Positions 11,601-23,298 of a stretch of DNA of 64,000 nucleotides are shown piece by piece. Each line of letters starts with the position of its first letter. Position 1 is the stretch's first letter. Location of the stretch: contig JASANC010005263.1 of assembly GCA_030248135.1 (NCBI GenBank), positions 30,315 to 94,314 of the forward strand, read 5' to 3'. Both the position numbers and the translations under genes were made by a program. This stretch comes from Theristus sp. LFF4_11. Taxonomy: Eukaryota > Nematoda > Chromadorea > Monhysterida > Xyalidae. Below the pieces are notes generated by a model, which was not told where the DNA came from, made no database searches, and saw only the letters and a list, made by a program, of their open reading frames with translations.

Positions 11601-14600
11601 GCAATTTAGCAAATATTGCATCAACTCGTCGACAGTCTTACGGTAAGTGCCGTCTGCTGCCGATCCAATCGGGTCGCATGAGCGAACTCGATCCGACTGT
11701 CCGTGGCCGCAGGTGACTGAACACGGCGATGGCGGTGACCAGGCGCTCCATTGCGCGCACACCTCCGTGCTCTGACAGTTGCGCGAACGCGTCGACTCGC
11801 CCGCACACGCACCTGGCTGTCTGTAGTGAGCAACTGTTTGTCGCCGTTTGTGGCCTGGTGGTAGTGCGTTAGACTACTGTCTGTGCGCTCGGGGGATCGA
11901 GCCTCGCCCGAGGAGTGTATATCGGCACTTAATGACTGAGAAAAACCTCGATGGGCGCCCTACTCGACGGCGTTCTGTCTTTACGCTTTTCTGTGTTAGC
12001 CCATGGTCTAAAAACATCGACCGTTAAAAAAACGTCAACTGTTGTTTCTGAACAATACGAACAAAAGTTTAAAAACAAAACCGGCTTACAAAAAAGAAAA
12101 CAAACTGCAAAGAAATGAAAGACACTAGAACTTCAAAAAGCCAAGAAAAAAAAACAAGCGCTGCAGACTGACGAGCAACTTCGATGGCAGCTCTGCGTGC
12201 CCGGCTGACCGCATTTGCCGGAACACGTCGACCAATCACCCCACTGCGACCAACTGGGGCACTCCTTCATGTCGTAACACTGCACCTGCATCGTTTTCCG
12301 GCCGTCGCCGCAGCTCACTGCTGGACCGACTGAAATGATGAAATTTGGTGCAAACCAATTTCAGTGTGCAGGTTTTCTGCTTGAAATGACAAACAACGCC
12401 AGCGCCAGCAAACAACAACAATCTACAGTCGAACTCTCAATTATGGGGAATCAGCTGATTGGTCGGGATTACGGTATGCATGCTGTCTGTGCACACTAAA
12501 CTCCGCCCCCACAGCAATGCCTGCACAGAAAGCATACATATACCGTAATCGCAACCAATCAGCTGATTCCCCCTAAAACAAAAACACCCGACCCAACCGT
12601 AAGTTCCGTCGACCGCCGGTCCAATCGGGTCGCAGTGGCGTTGTCGCTCGGCCACACCGTAGCCGCACGTGACCGAGCACTGGCCGGGCGGCGACCAGTG
12701 GCTCCACTGCGCGCACACCTCCGCACGCTGGCATTCGCGGGAACGGGTGGCGTCGCCCGGGCAGGCTCCCGGAGCGCTGCAATGAAATGCACAGTGTGGC
12801 CGAAGAAAGGAGGCACACCTAGGGTTAGGGGCTTTGAAAAAAAAATTTTTGTTATTTTTTTTCGTTTTTTTTTAATTTGGATTTTTTTTTCAAACTTAAA
12901 AAAAAATTTGAAAAATTTTTCTTCTACTTTGCTCTGAAAATTCGATTTATGGCTTAATTTTTTGAAAGTTCAAACCAAATTTTCTTCCCAACTTCTTTGT
13001 GTGCTTAGGTACATGTCATTATTTGGTCATTTTGACCGACGTACTCCATGTTTTTCGATTTGGATGACTTCTAGAGTCAATTTTTAGCGTTGAAATGACT
13101 TAACTGAATTGAAATATCGTTTCAGAAATCGTTTTCTTGCAACTTAGAACATGTTTTTTCAGTCGGTAGGCCATGAGATGAACATGATATTTTGTTGATT
13201 GGCGTATGTTATAGGTCTACAATGGAGTTGTGCGATATATTGTTAAACAATTGGAGCGGAGATGTTGGTTAATACCACATCACACGACCGTTTTTCAGAT
13301 ACCCGATAACATGGCCACATGTTAAAACTTGCGTGCTGAGCTAAACTAACGTGTTAAACTTGCGTCTGTCAGTTGCCCGCAACGTGATCGCGAAATCATG
13401 GTACGTGTTTTCGATACGATGATTTGAAGAGTGGGCTCTCGCCATGTGGCAGATAGCATAGCTGGTTGAACCTGAAAGTAAGTGTCTTGGGGGGGGGGGG
13501 GGCGACCGGGTCGACAGGGGTTGCCGACTTAGCTACAGCAAACAGGAATTTTTGAACACAGTCAAATTTTGGTAATTTTCTAAAGAGGAACAACTAAGAA
13601 CGGTTCAATATTCAAGTACACGTCGAAAATTGTCCTGTTTTTCTGTTGAAAATGCAACTTTCCCTCTATGAAATGGACATAATTTCAATAAAACACGATT
13701 TTCGCTCTTATAGTTTTCCGGATCGTTCTGAAAATAGTCTAGATGAACTCAGCTCGACGAGACGCTTCGAACAAACCTAACTTGTAAAAAAATTTAAAAA
13801 AATTTTTTTTTTAATTTAAAAAAAAATCCGGATTTTTTTTCCCCTAACCCTAGGCACACCTTGTATTCTCGATGATTACGGTTTGTTTTATTTGGAATGA
13901 AAAAAGTTTTTTCGCAGGTTACGGTTTGGCCGAATAAACAAGACAGTGCTTGGATTCTCCGTCGAGGCGGCATCATTCGCAGACTAGGAATTGTCGTGTT
14001 CAAGAATCCCAGGATAACTCTCAATCGTGTGTGCAAGGGAGAGACAGAATGAACAGAATAAATAGCACGAAGAATCGTTCAAAAACGCACAATTGGGTGT
14101 CTGAACGTGTTTTTTTTCTCTCATTCAAACGCGTTTAACGGTCGACTTACGAACACGACCGACTACAGGACTGCGTGCCCGTCTGACCGCAACGTGCCGA
14201 GCACTGCGACCAGTCGCTCCATTGCGTCCAATGGGCCGGCTGGCCACAAGCGCGGTTCTCGTGTCGCTCTCCGTGACAGCCGAGGTACTGCGAACAGTGG
14301 CGGCTGCGACTCTGCTGTACGCTGTTCGCTGCTGCAATCGTAGATCATTTCTTTAGCTGAACGCATTTAGACTCGTCTTCGGTCGTTGAAACTTTTTGGA
14401 ATACGTTTTTTTTTCATTCTGTTTGTGCGGAGAACCTATTGTATTACCATCATCACCCGTAACAGACAAACTGGTGAGTTCGGTTGCAAATAGTGTTTTC
14501 TTGAGGCAACTTTTTCGGCTGAACAAGAAAATAATCCAAATGTAAGCCAAAACATCTGGATACATGCCGTTTAACTCTCTGCATATCCAACTTGCTGATT

Positions 14601-16162
14601 GGTTGTGTGTGCATGAATTGCTGTGGGGGCTGAGCGTGATTTGCATAGAATTCATGCATCACGTGACCACCAACCAATCAGTTAGTTGGAGTTAGAATAT
14701 AGGCGCACCGTAAGTTCCGGCCGGCGGACATTGCGTCCATTGCGACCATTCGTTCCATCGCGGCTCAACCGCGGGCGAACTGACCGCAGATTTGCGAGCT
14801 TGAACGACTCGAGTGTCCGGGCGCACTGGGGACCCGGCCACTGAAATCGACTTGCGATCATCGCGCAATGTTTTCATTTCCGGGTGTTCAGAACAGTTAT
14901 TCAAGCATTTCTTTGTTTATTTGTTGAGGATAAACCATTAAACGGCGGTGAATCTGACATAATAAACATTTTCGACGACAGCTGGTAACCTAGACGGTAC
15001 TTGACACTGAAAACTACTAGCAGAATACCACTAGGAGCTTTAAAAGATAATTTTGAACCTGACCGTGACCTGTACAAAACGCGAACTTCCCCCGCACCTT
15101 GCTGTATCTCCTCTCTGACCGCATGTAGACGCTCAAAGTGCACCGTGTTCCCGTTGGCGTCACGGCACTCGGTGGTCATCTCATAAGCGACGAGGTTCTC
15201 CGTGTCGCTGACGCGCTCCGTCGTCAGTAGGCCGGTGGTGCCCTTCGTTGAAGTGGAGCGAGTTGCGAAATATTATGTGACTGGTGGTCAAAGTAAATTT
15301 TTGAATTTTTTGGTTTTCCACCATGAGACACTCCGCCCACTTTTGGGTGAGAGCCTTATAAGTGGGAGGAATCTTATATGCAAGACTTTACGGTAAATAA
15401 CAAAAAAGCAGTGGAACTCAAACGAAAAAATAGGTTCGGGCAGAATCGCAATCGGTACAATCGGGTTCCTTGGTATTACAATCGGGCATTCAACTAAAAC
15501 CGGCTGCGCTGCGAAGCACGTTTTGTCAAGATCTCATTTTTTATTCACTCATCAATAAAATCGGTTAGCAGTAAAATAAAGTGACTTTCACCATTGCACT
15601 ACCTCTATTTTCGCATCAAATCTCCACAAAACCGCCGCCAGCACACCTTCATTCGCGTATTGCTGCCGAACAGCTCACAGGCCCGGCGTGCGGCGACGTG
15701 CGAGCCGTAGAACACGGCCGCGAGGCAGCGCTCCCTGAGCACGCACATTCCGAGGCAGTCCGGCGCGCTCGACGACGGGAATCGCCACAGTGGCTGGGCG
15801 CCGTTCAGCCGATGACTGAGTAGCTCGCGGTAGCAGGCGCGAATTTCGGCCGCGCCCACTGAGAAGACAAAAACAAGTGAAAACTGATGCTAGGACGAGT
15901 TTTTTCTAGCCGGTCCGAAACGCTAGTGGTCAAAACTGATGCTGTTCATTCGGATGTGGTTTTAGTCGGATCCTGTCAGGTGGAAAAACACACACACTTC
16001 CTGTGATATCGTGCGTGGTCTGGGTGGGTATTATTTTCGCCGAATTTTGATCATCTTGCATCGGTTTGGTCGACAGAATCTAAATATGTTATTCTTACCA
16101 TTTTCGTTCGACAGCAGAAAGCTAATCGAGCAACCGAACGACAAAACCAACAAACGCCACAT
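8697..16162 (-). CDS. Secreted PAN/apple-like + nine thrombospondin type 1 repeat protein
   Basis: Exons in transcript order: 16162-16099, 15858-15647, 15242-15098, 14840-14709, 14331-14151, 12776-12598, 12329-12173, 11820-11642, 11313-11131, 9937-9632, 9221-9019 and 8780-8697. All phases agree, giving 674 residues. The first exon starts MWRLLVLSFGCSISFLLS, a signal peptide. Residues ~22-92 have a PAN/apple-like cysteine pattern (CYREL, CLGMCVLRERCLAA, ACELF). From ~163 to ~660 there are nine TSP1 repeats with WsxW and CSVTCG or CSxxCG motifs. The last exon, read in phase 0, ends the ninth repeat with QPCPATAC and a short basic tail. No membrane helix was found, so it is probably secreted or matrix-bound; the ligand is unknown. 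Introns recur at the same two places within repeats, as expected from exon duplication. Exon 3's acceptor is weak. Confidence 0.85.
9978..10887. mobile_element. Tc1/mariner-like non-autonomous element (CAGGGTGGGCC termini)
   Basis: A 910-bp element in a TSP1 intron. Left end TA-CAGGGTGGGCCAAAAAAAGG; right end is its inverse followed by TA (10888-10889). The inverted similarity runs over 100 bp (ends to about 10100 and from about 10790). A minus-strand open frame at 10200-10388 ends in an acidic DDDLDVYE tail but has no recognisable catalytic part. CAGGGTG ends with a TA duplication fit the Tc1/mariner superfamily. Confidence 0.75.
11356..11555. mobile_element. Short-TIR MITE (GGTTCYGMGACT family), minus-oriented copy
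   Basis: About 200 bp with ends GATCCCGAGACTCAATGCGC and a degenerate inverse. The interior has the family landmarks GTTTCATGCATG, GGGCCGAGTCACTTGGGCGA and ATTGCCACATAAA. Copies also lie at 21647-21814, 34869-35036, 36424-36705, 48164-48348 and 61172-61340, with fragments near 2016 and 24640. Confidence 0.65.
11850..12020 (+). mobile_element. tRNA-derived SINE, copy 1
   Basis: It starts with a tRNA-like head: an A-box-like TGGTAGTGCGTTAGACT and a B-box-like GGGATCGAGCC. A tRNA-unrelated body follows (GATGGGCGCCCTACT). A second near-full copy is at 50677-50838, with fragments at 32295-32350 and about 34485-34525. No good acceptor stem is formed, so this is not a tRNA gene. Confidence 0.65.
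12426..12573. mobile_element. TA-flanked MITE (CAGTCGAAC family)
   Basis: About 150 bp in a TSP1 intron. Left end TA-CAGTCGAACTCTCAATTA; long imperfect inverted arms contain AATCAGCTGATTGGT and GGTATGCATGC, with AAACTCCGCCCCCACAGCAA in the loop. The outermost right TIR is lost. Confidence 0.6.
12820..13852. mobile_element. hAT-like non-autonomous element, 1033 bp
   Basis: Ends are TAGGGTTAGGGG and its inverse CCCCTAACCCTA. They are flanked by the identical 8-bp duplication GGCACACC (12812-12819 and 13853-13860). An 8-bp duplication is the hAT hallmark. The subterminal parts are A/T homopolymers and the centre includes a run of 14 G (~13491). No transposase frame. A truncated inverted copy is at 32352-33178. 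It lies in the TSP1 intron between exons 5 and 6. Confidence 0.8.
14571..14698. mobile_element. Diverged TA-flanked MITE (CAGTCGAAC family)
   Basis: Inverted arms of about 50 bp around AACTTGCTGATTGGTTG and CAACCAATCAGTTAGTTGG, with GAATTGCTGTGGGGGC in the loop. It resembles the 12426 and 58818 copies but lacks the outermost TIR. It ends just before the donor of TSP1 exon 4. Confidence 0.5.
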
Positions 16163-19000
16163 AATCTTGAGCAAGAAACTATACTGAAAGGAACAAACTA
16201 TGATTATTTGTTTCAAATATCGTTTCCATGTACAGAGAGAAACCAAATGAGCAAACGCGAGTAATTTACGGCAGCAAAATAAAAACAAAACGAAATAAAG
16301 TGCAGAAACAAAACAGCACGGATGTCCATGGGGGTGGGTGTCTCAGCGTGGCACGTCATCAAACAGTCAAAAGTCGTTGACTGGTTTTTAGTTTTCAAAA
16401 AAAAACAATTTACGCGTGATTAACAGCAGAGAACGTTGCGGGAAAACATTCGTTAGGTGAACGCCCACTTGCAATAATTATGAGAAATGAGCACGTTTTT
16501 GACGCGGAGGATTTCAAAAAGAAAAACTTTTCTGTATTAATTTTTTAATGCTCGTAGCACAGATAACGATTTGATGAAAAAACAGGTGTAACGATTCCCC
16601 ATGCCATATGTGGTATAAATAATTACTCAAGTATACAGTTGCATTCAAATTAAAAAAAAAATCAACGACACCAATTTTCACACAGTCTAAATTGTTTCAA
16701 ACGATTTTTTTGTGGGGGCGGCCAACAATCACACAGACGCCGGAACGCGCATAGCACATGGAGTGGAGGTGCACTGCAACGATTGATTTATTTCTCGCAT
16801 GTGATGTGTTTAGCATAATTTAGGAAAATTTTTTCACGTTTTTCGTGTGTCTGCGATTCAAAAAAAAACCAAGTACTTTCTACATAAGTCAATTTCTCAA
16901 TGCATATTACATTAGGTATATTCTGGGTTGCACTCTGTTTTGTTGACCAATCAACAGCAGATGCTTTTGTCGCTGGGCCAGTTTCAAAATGAGAAACGCA
17001 CGCCCGCGTAAGTTACGGGGTATACAGTCGAAAATCTCTTGGTCCACAAACACTGGACTACCGTTTCCAAACATTTTACTAAACGCTCCATCTTGCTTGG
17101 CCAATCAATGTTTGGCAACCAATGGCAGCCATACAAGGTAAGGTGTGCAGTCAGTAAAATTTTTGAAGAAAAAAAACGCTTGGAAATGGTGTTTTCAGTG
17201 AAGTACGGTTCGGTCGTATCGAAAGATTGAACTCAAGCTCTCATTGTCGTTCAACTGCATTTTATGATCGTTGGGAAAGATGAAGTAAAAAAACAACACA
17301 ATACGACGGAGGAATACTGTCATGGACGATATGGTCATTGTAAGATCGCGTTGAGACCGGGCACGAGTAATCGTATGCACACAATATGTGATTGTGTTAC
17401 ACTCACATTTTTTACCCGGGTGTTCCATTCTCTTTTCAAACAAGCACGCCAAGCTCAATTACTAGCCTCTCTGCTCAGCAGCAATGTTCTTCATAATTGA
17501 CTTTTGCGTTATTGCATTTTAGTATTTAGTTCAGTTGTTGCGGCGGCACACTCCGACGGTTTTGTGCTGATTTTGCTAACCGACGTGTCACCACTTTGGC
17601 GTTGTATAATTTTTTGTTAATACCTAATTAGTCGCTCCTTGGATAACGGAACTAATCAGGTGTAAGGAACCACTCTTACTTTTTGCATAAGTTTTTTTGA
17701 CAACACGTTTGTTAAATAATGGAGCATGGTCGTTTCAAGTGAATGTATAATTTATGAAACAGGTGTACATACGTACACCATTTGTCCATTCGGCCGTGTC
17801 AAATTATGTTTTGATTAGGTTCATCAGCTGATCCTCTTGGTCTGTTACACTGTGGAATCCACTTGCAGTGTTTTAAGAATATTGTGAATTGAGAGATATT
17901 GTGAAGCAGTGGTTTCGTGCAAAATTCACGGACCGTACCACGTGTGTGTTCAAAAATCATTCGCAGTCGAAGCCCAGAAGCGAGTCGCAGTCCCAGAAGT
18001 GCGTAGCGTTGCACGTTAGAGCAATGCCAGTGAGATGCTCCACTACTGCAAGTTTCAGCAAATATTGTAAAAATCGCATGAGCAGTTACAGCACCAAACA
18101 GTTGGCACTCCGCCTTTCTTTCAGTGAAGTTTTTGCGTTCTTAATGAAACCCATACTCGCTCTAATTTCTGGAACTGTCTTTGACATTCTCTATTTTCAT
18201 AAATTTGCTTCTACCTTCATGCGCAACAATAAGATGCTTCCACGGTAATAGGTAATTGTTCGAGAACCAAATAATCCTTCAATGCTAATTTTAGCATTCA
18301 TTCATTAGTAAATTAGTTTGCAGCAGCATGGCTTCATAAATCACAGTACGTAAATGCGCGTGGATATAAAGCTTCCATTGAAGATTCCTTCCAGCTCATT
18401 TCCCTTTTCTGATAATTCTGAGACAGCTTTTCCGGCGCTGTGGCTGTTTCCCGGATTTTTGTTTTTCTTTTTGTTTCATGCTTGTCTTAACAAATTTGTT
18501 TCGCGTTATGCGTTAAATGATTTATACTTCGTTAATTATTGGCGTTTTTCATGAAAATGCAGGATGCATCCGAGAAAACAGGAAATCCTGTTTAATGTTA
18601 CTGTAGTAAGTAGATAGTTACTGAAGGCGTGGGTACGGAAAACATTTTAACAAGAGTGCCAACGTTGTTCCGGAGCAAGAAAAATTGATTGAATAATGAA
18701 ATTTAAGATGCGAAAAACCATAAATGCTGGGAAATTTCATCACATTCCATAAATATTGCAGCCGAGAAAAAAATCTGAAACAAAAATCAATTTGCATTAG
18801 TAACGCACGTGCATCTGTCCAACGACTCCGTCACTGAACTTTGCCGTCGGCGTTTCAAACTTGCAATTCAAAAGTTCGCGGGTGGGGTGACGCCCGCCGA
18901 CAAAATGTGACATCATTCGTTCGTGGTTTTTATGAACGGCGATTTTCGGGGGTCGGATTAGCAGAAAAAGAGCGACACAAAAACATAAATTCAATGAAAG
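16163..19000. other. Divergent spacer between the TSP1 and GPCR genes
   Basis: About 2.8 kb that must hold the promoters of both divergent genes. I see no exon with family signal. About 16920-17110 has weak likeness to the CAGTCGAA MITE family (TACAGTCGAAA, CCAATCAACAGC). No clear TATA box can be singled out. Confidence 0.45.
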
Positions 19001-22000
19001 ATGACCGGCTCTACGACGACAACCACCAGCAATTCCAGCGTCACGAACGTCGACGAACAAGCGGAGGAGCACTGCGTCGAGGTGCAGTTCAGCGCCGACG
19101 ACTACACACAAGTGCCGCTCGTACAGTTGTCGCTCGCGACGCTCTATCTAACGACGGTTGTCGCAGCGATTCTCGTGAACTCGCTGTTGGTGGTCACGAT
19201 TCTCCGGACGAAATACCTGCACACGGTGCGACTGTACTTTCTGTTGAGTCTGTTCGTGGCCGACATCCTGCTGGCCGCAGTCAGCGGTACGACAACGCCC
19301 GTCACGACGTTCGCCTCGTTTCGCTGGCACTTCGGCGGCGTCGCCTGCCGCGCGGTGCCGTTCATCTCGGTCAGTTTGGTTTGCTTTTGAGGGTTTTTTA
19401 GTTTTTAGTTGAGTTAAAGCTACGAAAAGGTGGGTTTTTCGATAGTTTGCAACGTGGTTGATATTATTAGTGTTTTTTTTCGTAGCAAGTCTTCTTTTGA
19501 ATTTGCAGGCTTTTTTGGTATCGTATAGCCGTTTGGGACAGCAGAAAAGATCATAAATGATGAAAATGGCAAAATGGAAACATTCTTAGTGCACGTGAAC
19601 GTTTTTCTTCAGGTGTACTAACATTTCAATTACCTACTTAGAATTTCTAAAAATCGCAACACCAACTCTATAGCCGAACCAGAGAGAAAGAAATACAGAA
19701 ATACAGAGAGATCACCATCTCCATCTCAACCCGTCGGTCCTCCAATCGCAGGGCACCTCCGTCTACGTCTCATCATTCGCGTTGACCACCATTGCGTTCG
19801 ACCGCTATCTGATGATCTGTCGCCCACGGCGCCCGCCGCTGCGCGCCAACGACGCCGCAGTCATTAGCGGCCTGATCTGGCTGCTTGCCGGAGGCCTTTC
19901 GCTGGCACCTGCAGTTGTCTCAAGCGTCCAGACGATTCCGTTCAACGACTCGACCGCATTCTGCGGCGAATTCTGCCAGGAGCAATGGTCGGACCAGTCG
20001 GCGAGCACGTACGCGCTGACGACGCTCACCCTGCAGTTCCTCGTGCCGCTGTTCGTCATTGCGCTGTGCTACGCGCGAATGTTCGCCGCGCTCAGTCAGG
20101 TTTTTTTCGCAGAGATTTGGTTTTACTGTTTTTTTTAATTTCGTTCGCTTTTGTCCGTAACGTTTCGTGCTGCTGGTTTTTCGGGATTCGTTCCGCAGAT
20201 GGAAAATAGAATCGAACAGCAGCGCTCTTCATGCTATTTCCACATGAAACTGTTGCAAATTCTATTCAGTTCATGTGACTAGGGTTGGCACAGGAAAAAA
20301 ACCGGTTTCTTTTCCGTTTTAAAACCTTTTTTTTCAGGTTTTTTCTTGAAAAAATAAAGAACCGGTTTTTTACCTTAAAAATTTTTAAACTTCGTGGTCA
20401 AAAATCACAATTCTTCGTTTGATTGATAAAATGTAAAGTAATATTTTTGAACAAACGGTGCAGTGAACTGTGTCGAACTGAACTGCTCAGCATTTTACGC
20501 TGCTCAAAATCACTAATTTTGATGTATTTCCTATTTCGAGTTCAAGATGCCAAGTTCTGGAAAGTTTAGGAGCTGGGAAGCATTCGGTTTTTTATGGTTT
20601 TAAAACGGTTTTAAAACAGAAAAGAAACCGGTTTTTTTCATGGCAATATAAAAAACCGGTTTTTTACCAACCCTACATGTGACTACTGGTGTTTTCCGAG
20701 TGATTGGTTCCGTTCAAGTGGTTCGCACATAATAAAGGGGAGCGTACAATGTACAGATTGTAGTTTGTTCGACAAATATAATCGAAGGTTTTTTTCTTGC
20801 TCGCTTTCAGATGCAACGACGACGGCTCGAGCACTGCCTGCTGAGAGAGGAACGTCGCAAGAATACGATGCGCCAGCATCAACGTACCAGCATTATGCTG
20901 GTCATGATGGTCGTTGTGTTCGTCCTCTCGAAACTGCCACAGGTGCATTCTGTTTTTCGACTTTTCGCAATTTGTCTGCGCACTTTACTGTGGCTCGCCT
21001 GTTCGAGGCTGCATCATTGTCACGTGATGTGCTTGGTATTGTGTATCGCGCTCATCACGCAAAGCGTATTACTTCAACTCCACGTTTGTGTTAGGTCCGT
21101 TTGCGTGTTCAACTCCGCAAACTGCAGCGAACGTTTGTGTTCATTGTGGTGGAGTCAGGTGTATGTGGCAAACCAGTGATCATGAATTATGATCCAACAG
21201 CTATAACACTGAAGGGGCATTCATGAAACAATATTTAGTGACACGTAACTGTGCTAAAACATAGCACGCGGTCACTAAATACTGCTTCATGAACGCACCT
21301 TGACTTGTTCTTCAGAACGCCTTCAACGTGCTGTACGACTTTGGACGGCTTCCAATAATGATCGAACGTCAACTGCCGCTCTTTGCCTTGCTAGCGCACT
21401 GGTTCGCACTGTCCTCCACCGCTCTAAATCCGCTTTTGTACGCCGGTGGAAACGAACAAATCCGCGAAGGACTCTCCGATCAGTTGCCGAACTGGTTGAA
21501 GACGTTGAAGAGACAACGAAGCGATGCACCCGTGTCGGCGGCGGAGCGGATACGCGCGCGCATCGGCTCCTTGCCGATCAACGAGGCGCACGCGGTGAGA
21601 GCGTGGCTGTTTGTTTTTGCCCACCAGAAGTATGATTTTTTTATTTGGGTCGTGAGACTCAATATGCACATAGACAGGTATTCAGGAATTCAAAATTGGC
21701 AAAGCGATCCGAGTACCGAGAATAGGGCCGAGTCACTTGGGCGATTTTAAATTGCCACATAAAGATTGAAACTAGTTTCCTTTCAACGTTTGCACACGCA
21801 TTCAGTTGCAGAACCTAAAAAATACTAACCGGTCAGTTTCAAGGAGAATAATTGCTCGCCAAAGAAACACTCCACAAATTCAAAACAACTCATCAGACAG
21901 AGAGCGAAAGGACAAAACCAATTGGCTCAATATGCCGGTCTAGTACGACTAATAACCAAGCAGTGCCAATCGAGAACCAGCCGGGCGACCATGTTCCAAC

Positions 22001-22852
22001 GCAATCATGAAGCATGAAGCATTCATGAAGCAGTATTTAGTGACCGCGTAGCTGCTAGTCACTAAATACTGCTTCATGAATGCCCCTTTGATGCCACACG
22101 AAAACTCCTCCTCCAACAATGACGTCACCAACTTTGAGCAGGGCCTGCACGCGATCGTCGGGCAGCACCTGCTCAGTGCCGTCTACGACAAGCACGACTT
22201 CAACGTGTCGCTGTTGGTTCGTCCGATGTCGACCACAATCCTCCAGTACCAGCAGTATCGCCGGGCGTCCTCCACGCAGCGACTGTTGTTGGCGGCGCCG
22301 AAAATCAGCAACCCGCGCTCCTCGTCGCTCTCCGTCGAGCCGAGCTCGTCCGCGAGTGTTGTGAAACTCGGCGAGCGCCTCCGCCGTCAGAGCGCGGCGC
22401 GCTACTTCAACAACGAGTGTCTGCTCGGCTCGGTCGACCAGTTCAAGAGCAGCATGAAACGTTACCGACAGGCGTCGATCGTGCGAATGGTCCGTGAGGA
22501 GGACGGCGACGAACACGAGCAGCGCGTCGAGGACGACCGCCGCGAGGACGAAGTGGTCGAGGAGCGTACGGCGCTGATTCAGCCGCCGCCGTTCGTGATC
22601 ACGACAACGACAGCAGCAACAACAACAACAGCGGCGGCGTTTCTGCCGGTCGCAAACGGAGCGGAACGGATCAACACTCCGGTGCAGCAGCAGCAGCCGA
22701 CACCGGCAACAACGGTGCACGTGTTGATCACGGAAGCGCACACGATCAACAACAACTGCGCATCAGAGTCGACGCCGCCGCCAAGAACGCCGCTCGATGG
22801 GAGGCGCCTCTCGAAGCAACCGAGTTGGCAGATGTACCAAACGACGTTGTGA
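19001..22852 (+). CDS. Rhodopsin-class (class A) G protein-coupled receptor, probable neuropeptide receptor
   Basis: Exons 19001-19369, 19752-20099, 20811-20942, 21316-21594 and 22142-22852 are all phase 0 and give 612 residues. The N-terminus has Thr/Asn glycosylation sites (NSS). Seven hydrophobic helices are visible. Hallmarks: LSLFVADILLA in TM2, a TM3 cysteine (VACRAV, ~115), FDRY at 139-142, an ECL2 cysteine (TAFCGEFC), and NPLLY at 321-325. The TM5 text LQFLVPLFVIALCYARM and the NPLLYAGGNEQIREGL end resemble NPY/NPF-like and related peptide receptors; ligand class is inferred only. TM6 ends VLSKLPQ where CWxP is usual. The cytoplasmic tail is long (~240 residues), Gln/Thr/Glu-rich and low-complexity. 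The last acceptor (after TTTGAGCAG) has a poor pyrimidine tract. Confidence 0.85.
20280..20675. mobile_element. hAT-like MITE, 396 bp
   Basis: Ends TAGGGTTGG and CCAACCCTA, with the perfect 8-bp duplication CATGTGAC at 20272-20279 and 20676-20683. Subterminal repeats of AAACCGGTTT occur on both sides. It lies in intron 2 of the GPCR gene. Its TIR start matches the 12820 element, so both may use the same transposase. Confidence 0.85.
21213..21300. mobile_element. Tourist-like MITE, copy 4
   Basis: An 88-bp copy with AGGGGCATTCATGAAACA and a near-perfect inverse, flanked by TGA (21210-21212, 21301-21303). It ends 15 bases before the first base of GPCR exon 4. Confidence 0.75.
21647..21814. mobile_element. 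Short-TIR MITE (GGTTCYGMGACT family)
   Basis: A copy of about 168 bp in GPCR intron 4. It has CGTGAGACTCAATATGCAC at the left, GGGCCGAGTCACTTGGGCGA inside and GTTGCAGAACC at the right. Confidence 0.6.
22018..22088. mobile_element. Tourist-like MITE, copy 5
   Basis: A 71-bp copy in the last GPCR intron with TGA on both sides. Its arms TTTAGTGACCGCGTAGCTG and CAGCTA/GTCACTAAATAC could fold into a near-perfect hairpin about 50 bases before the acceptor used here. Confidence 0.65.
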
Positions 22853-23298
22853 TTATTTATTCGGTTCTGCGGACGTCTCTTTTTGATTGTGCTTGCGTTT
22901 TCTCCTTGTCGGATTTGATGGTGATTGGATTGATGTTATTGATGGATGGACTGCTTTGTGTCAGTCATTCAGTCGTTTTCCATGTTTATCGTAATGAAAA
23001 CTTCATTTCTCTGTATCCTTGTCTGTTAATCTACAGATGTTGATTTCATCGAAAGAAAAAATACAAATATCGAACCACTTATGTAGTTTTGGATGCACCC
23101 CTTTTACATTAGCATTGGCGTAATCATCCTCAACTAACTGCCAACAGGAAACTAACAACATTGCCACTTGTATGACTTATTACAGAAACAAACAGCTAAC
23201 AATCATCGTGACTTCCTGCAAAAACGAGAATAATAAAAACTTGCCACGCCTACAGTAGCAGCAACCAAATCGACGTTTTTATAACCGCTAACACCACA
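22853..23298. other. Short spacer between the GPCR and small membrane-protein genes
   Basis: It holds the GPCR 3' UTR and the promoter of the next gene in the same orientation, within 446 bases. An AATAAA at 23232-23237 is a candidate polyadenylation signal. No other feature. Confidence 0.45.
23232..23237 (+). terminator. Candidate polyadenylation signal of the GPCR gene
   Basis: AATAAA on the plus strand about 380 bases after the GPCR stop codon and 62 bases before the next start codon. Position only; not proven. Confidence 0.35.

Noticed and set aside
11850..11925. tRNA gene
   Set aside because: A- and B-box-like motifs are present but no closed acceptor stem forms, and the piece recurs with the same tRNA-unrelated body. 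Called a SINE.
12820..12832. Telomere or interstitial telomeric repeat
   Set aside because: Only about two units of TAGGG occur, exactly at a transposon end with an 8-bp target duplication.
22055..22741. 228-codon minus-strand frame
   Set aside because: It mirrors the GPCR tail exon; Arg/Cys-rich composition is the antisense of the coding strand.
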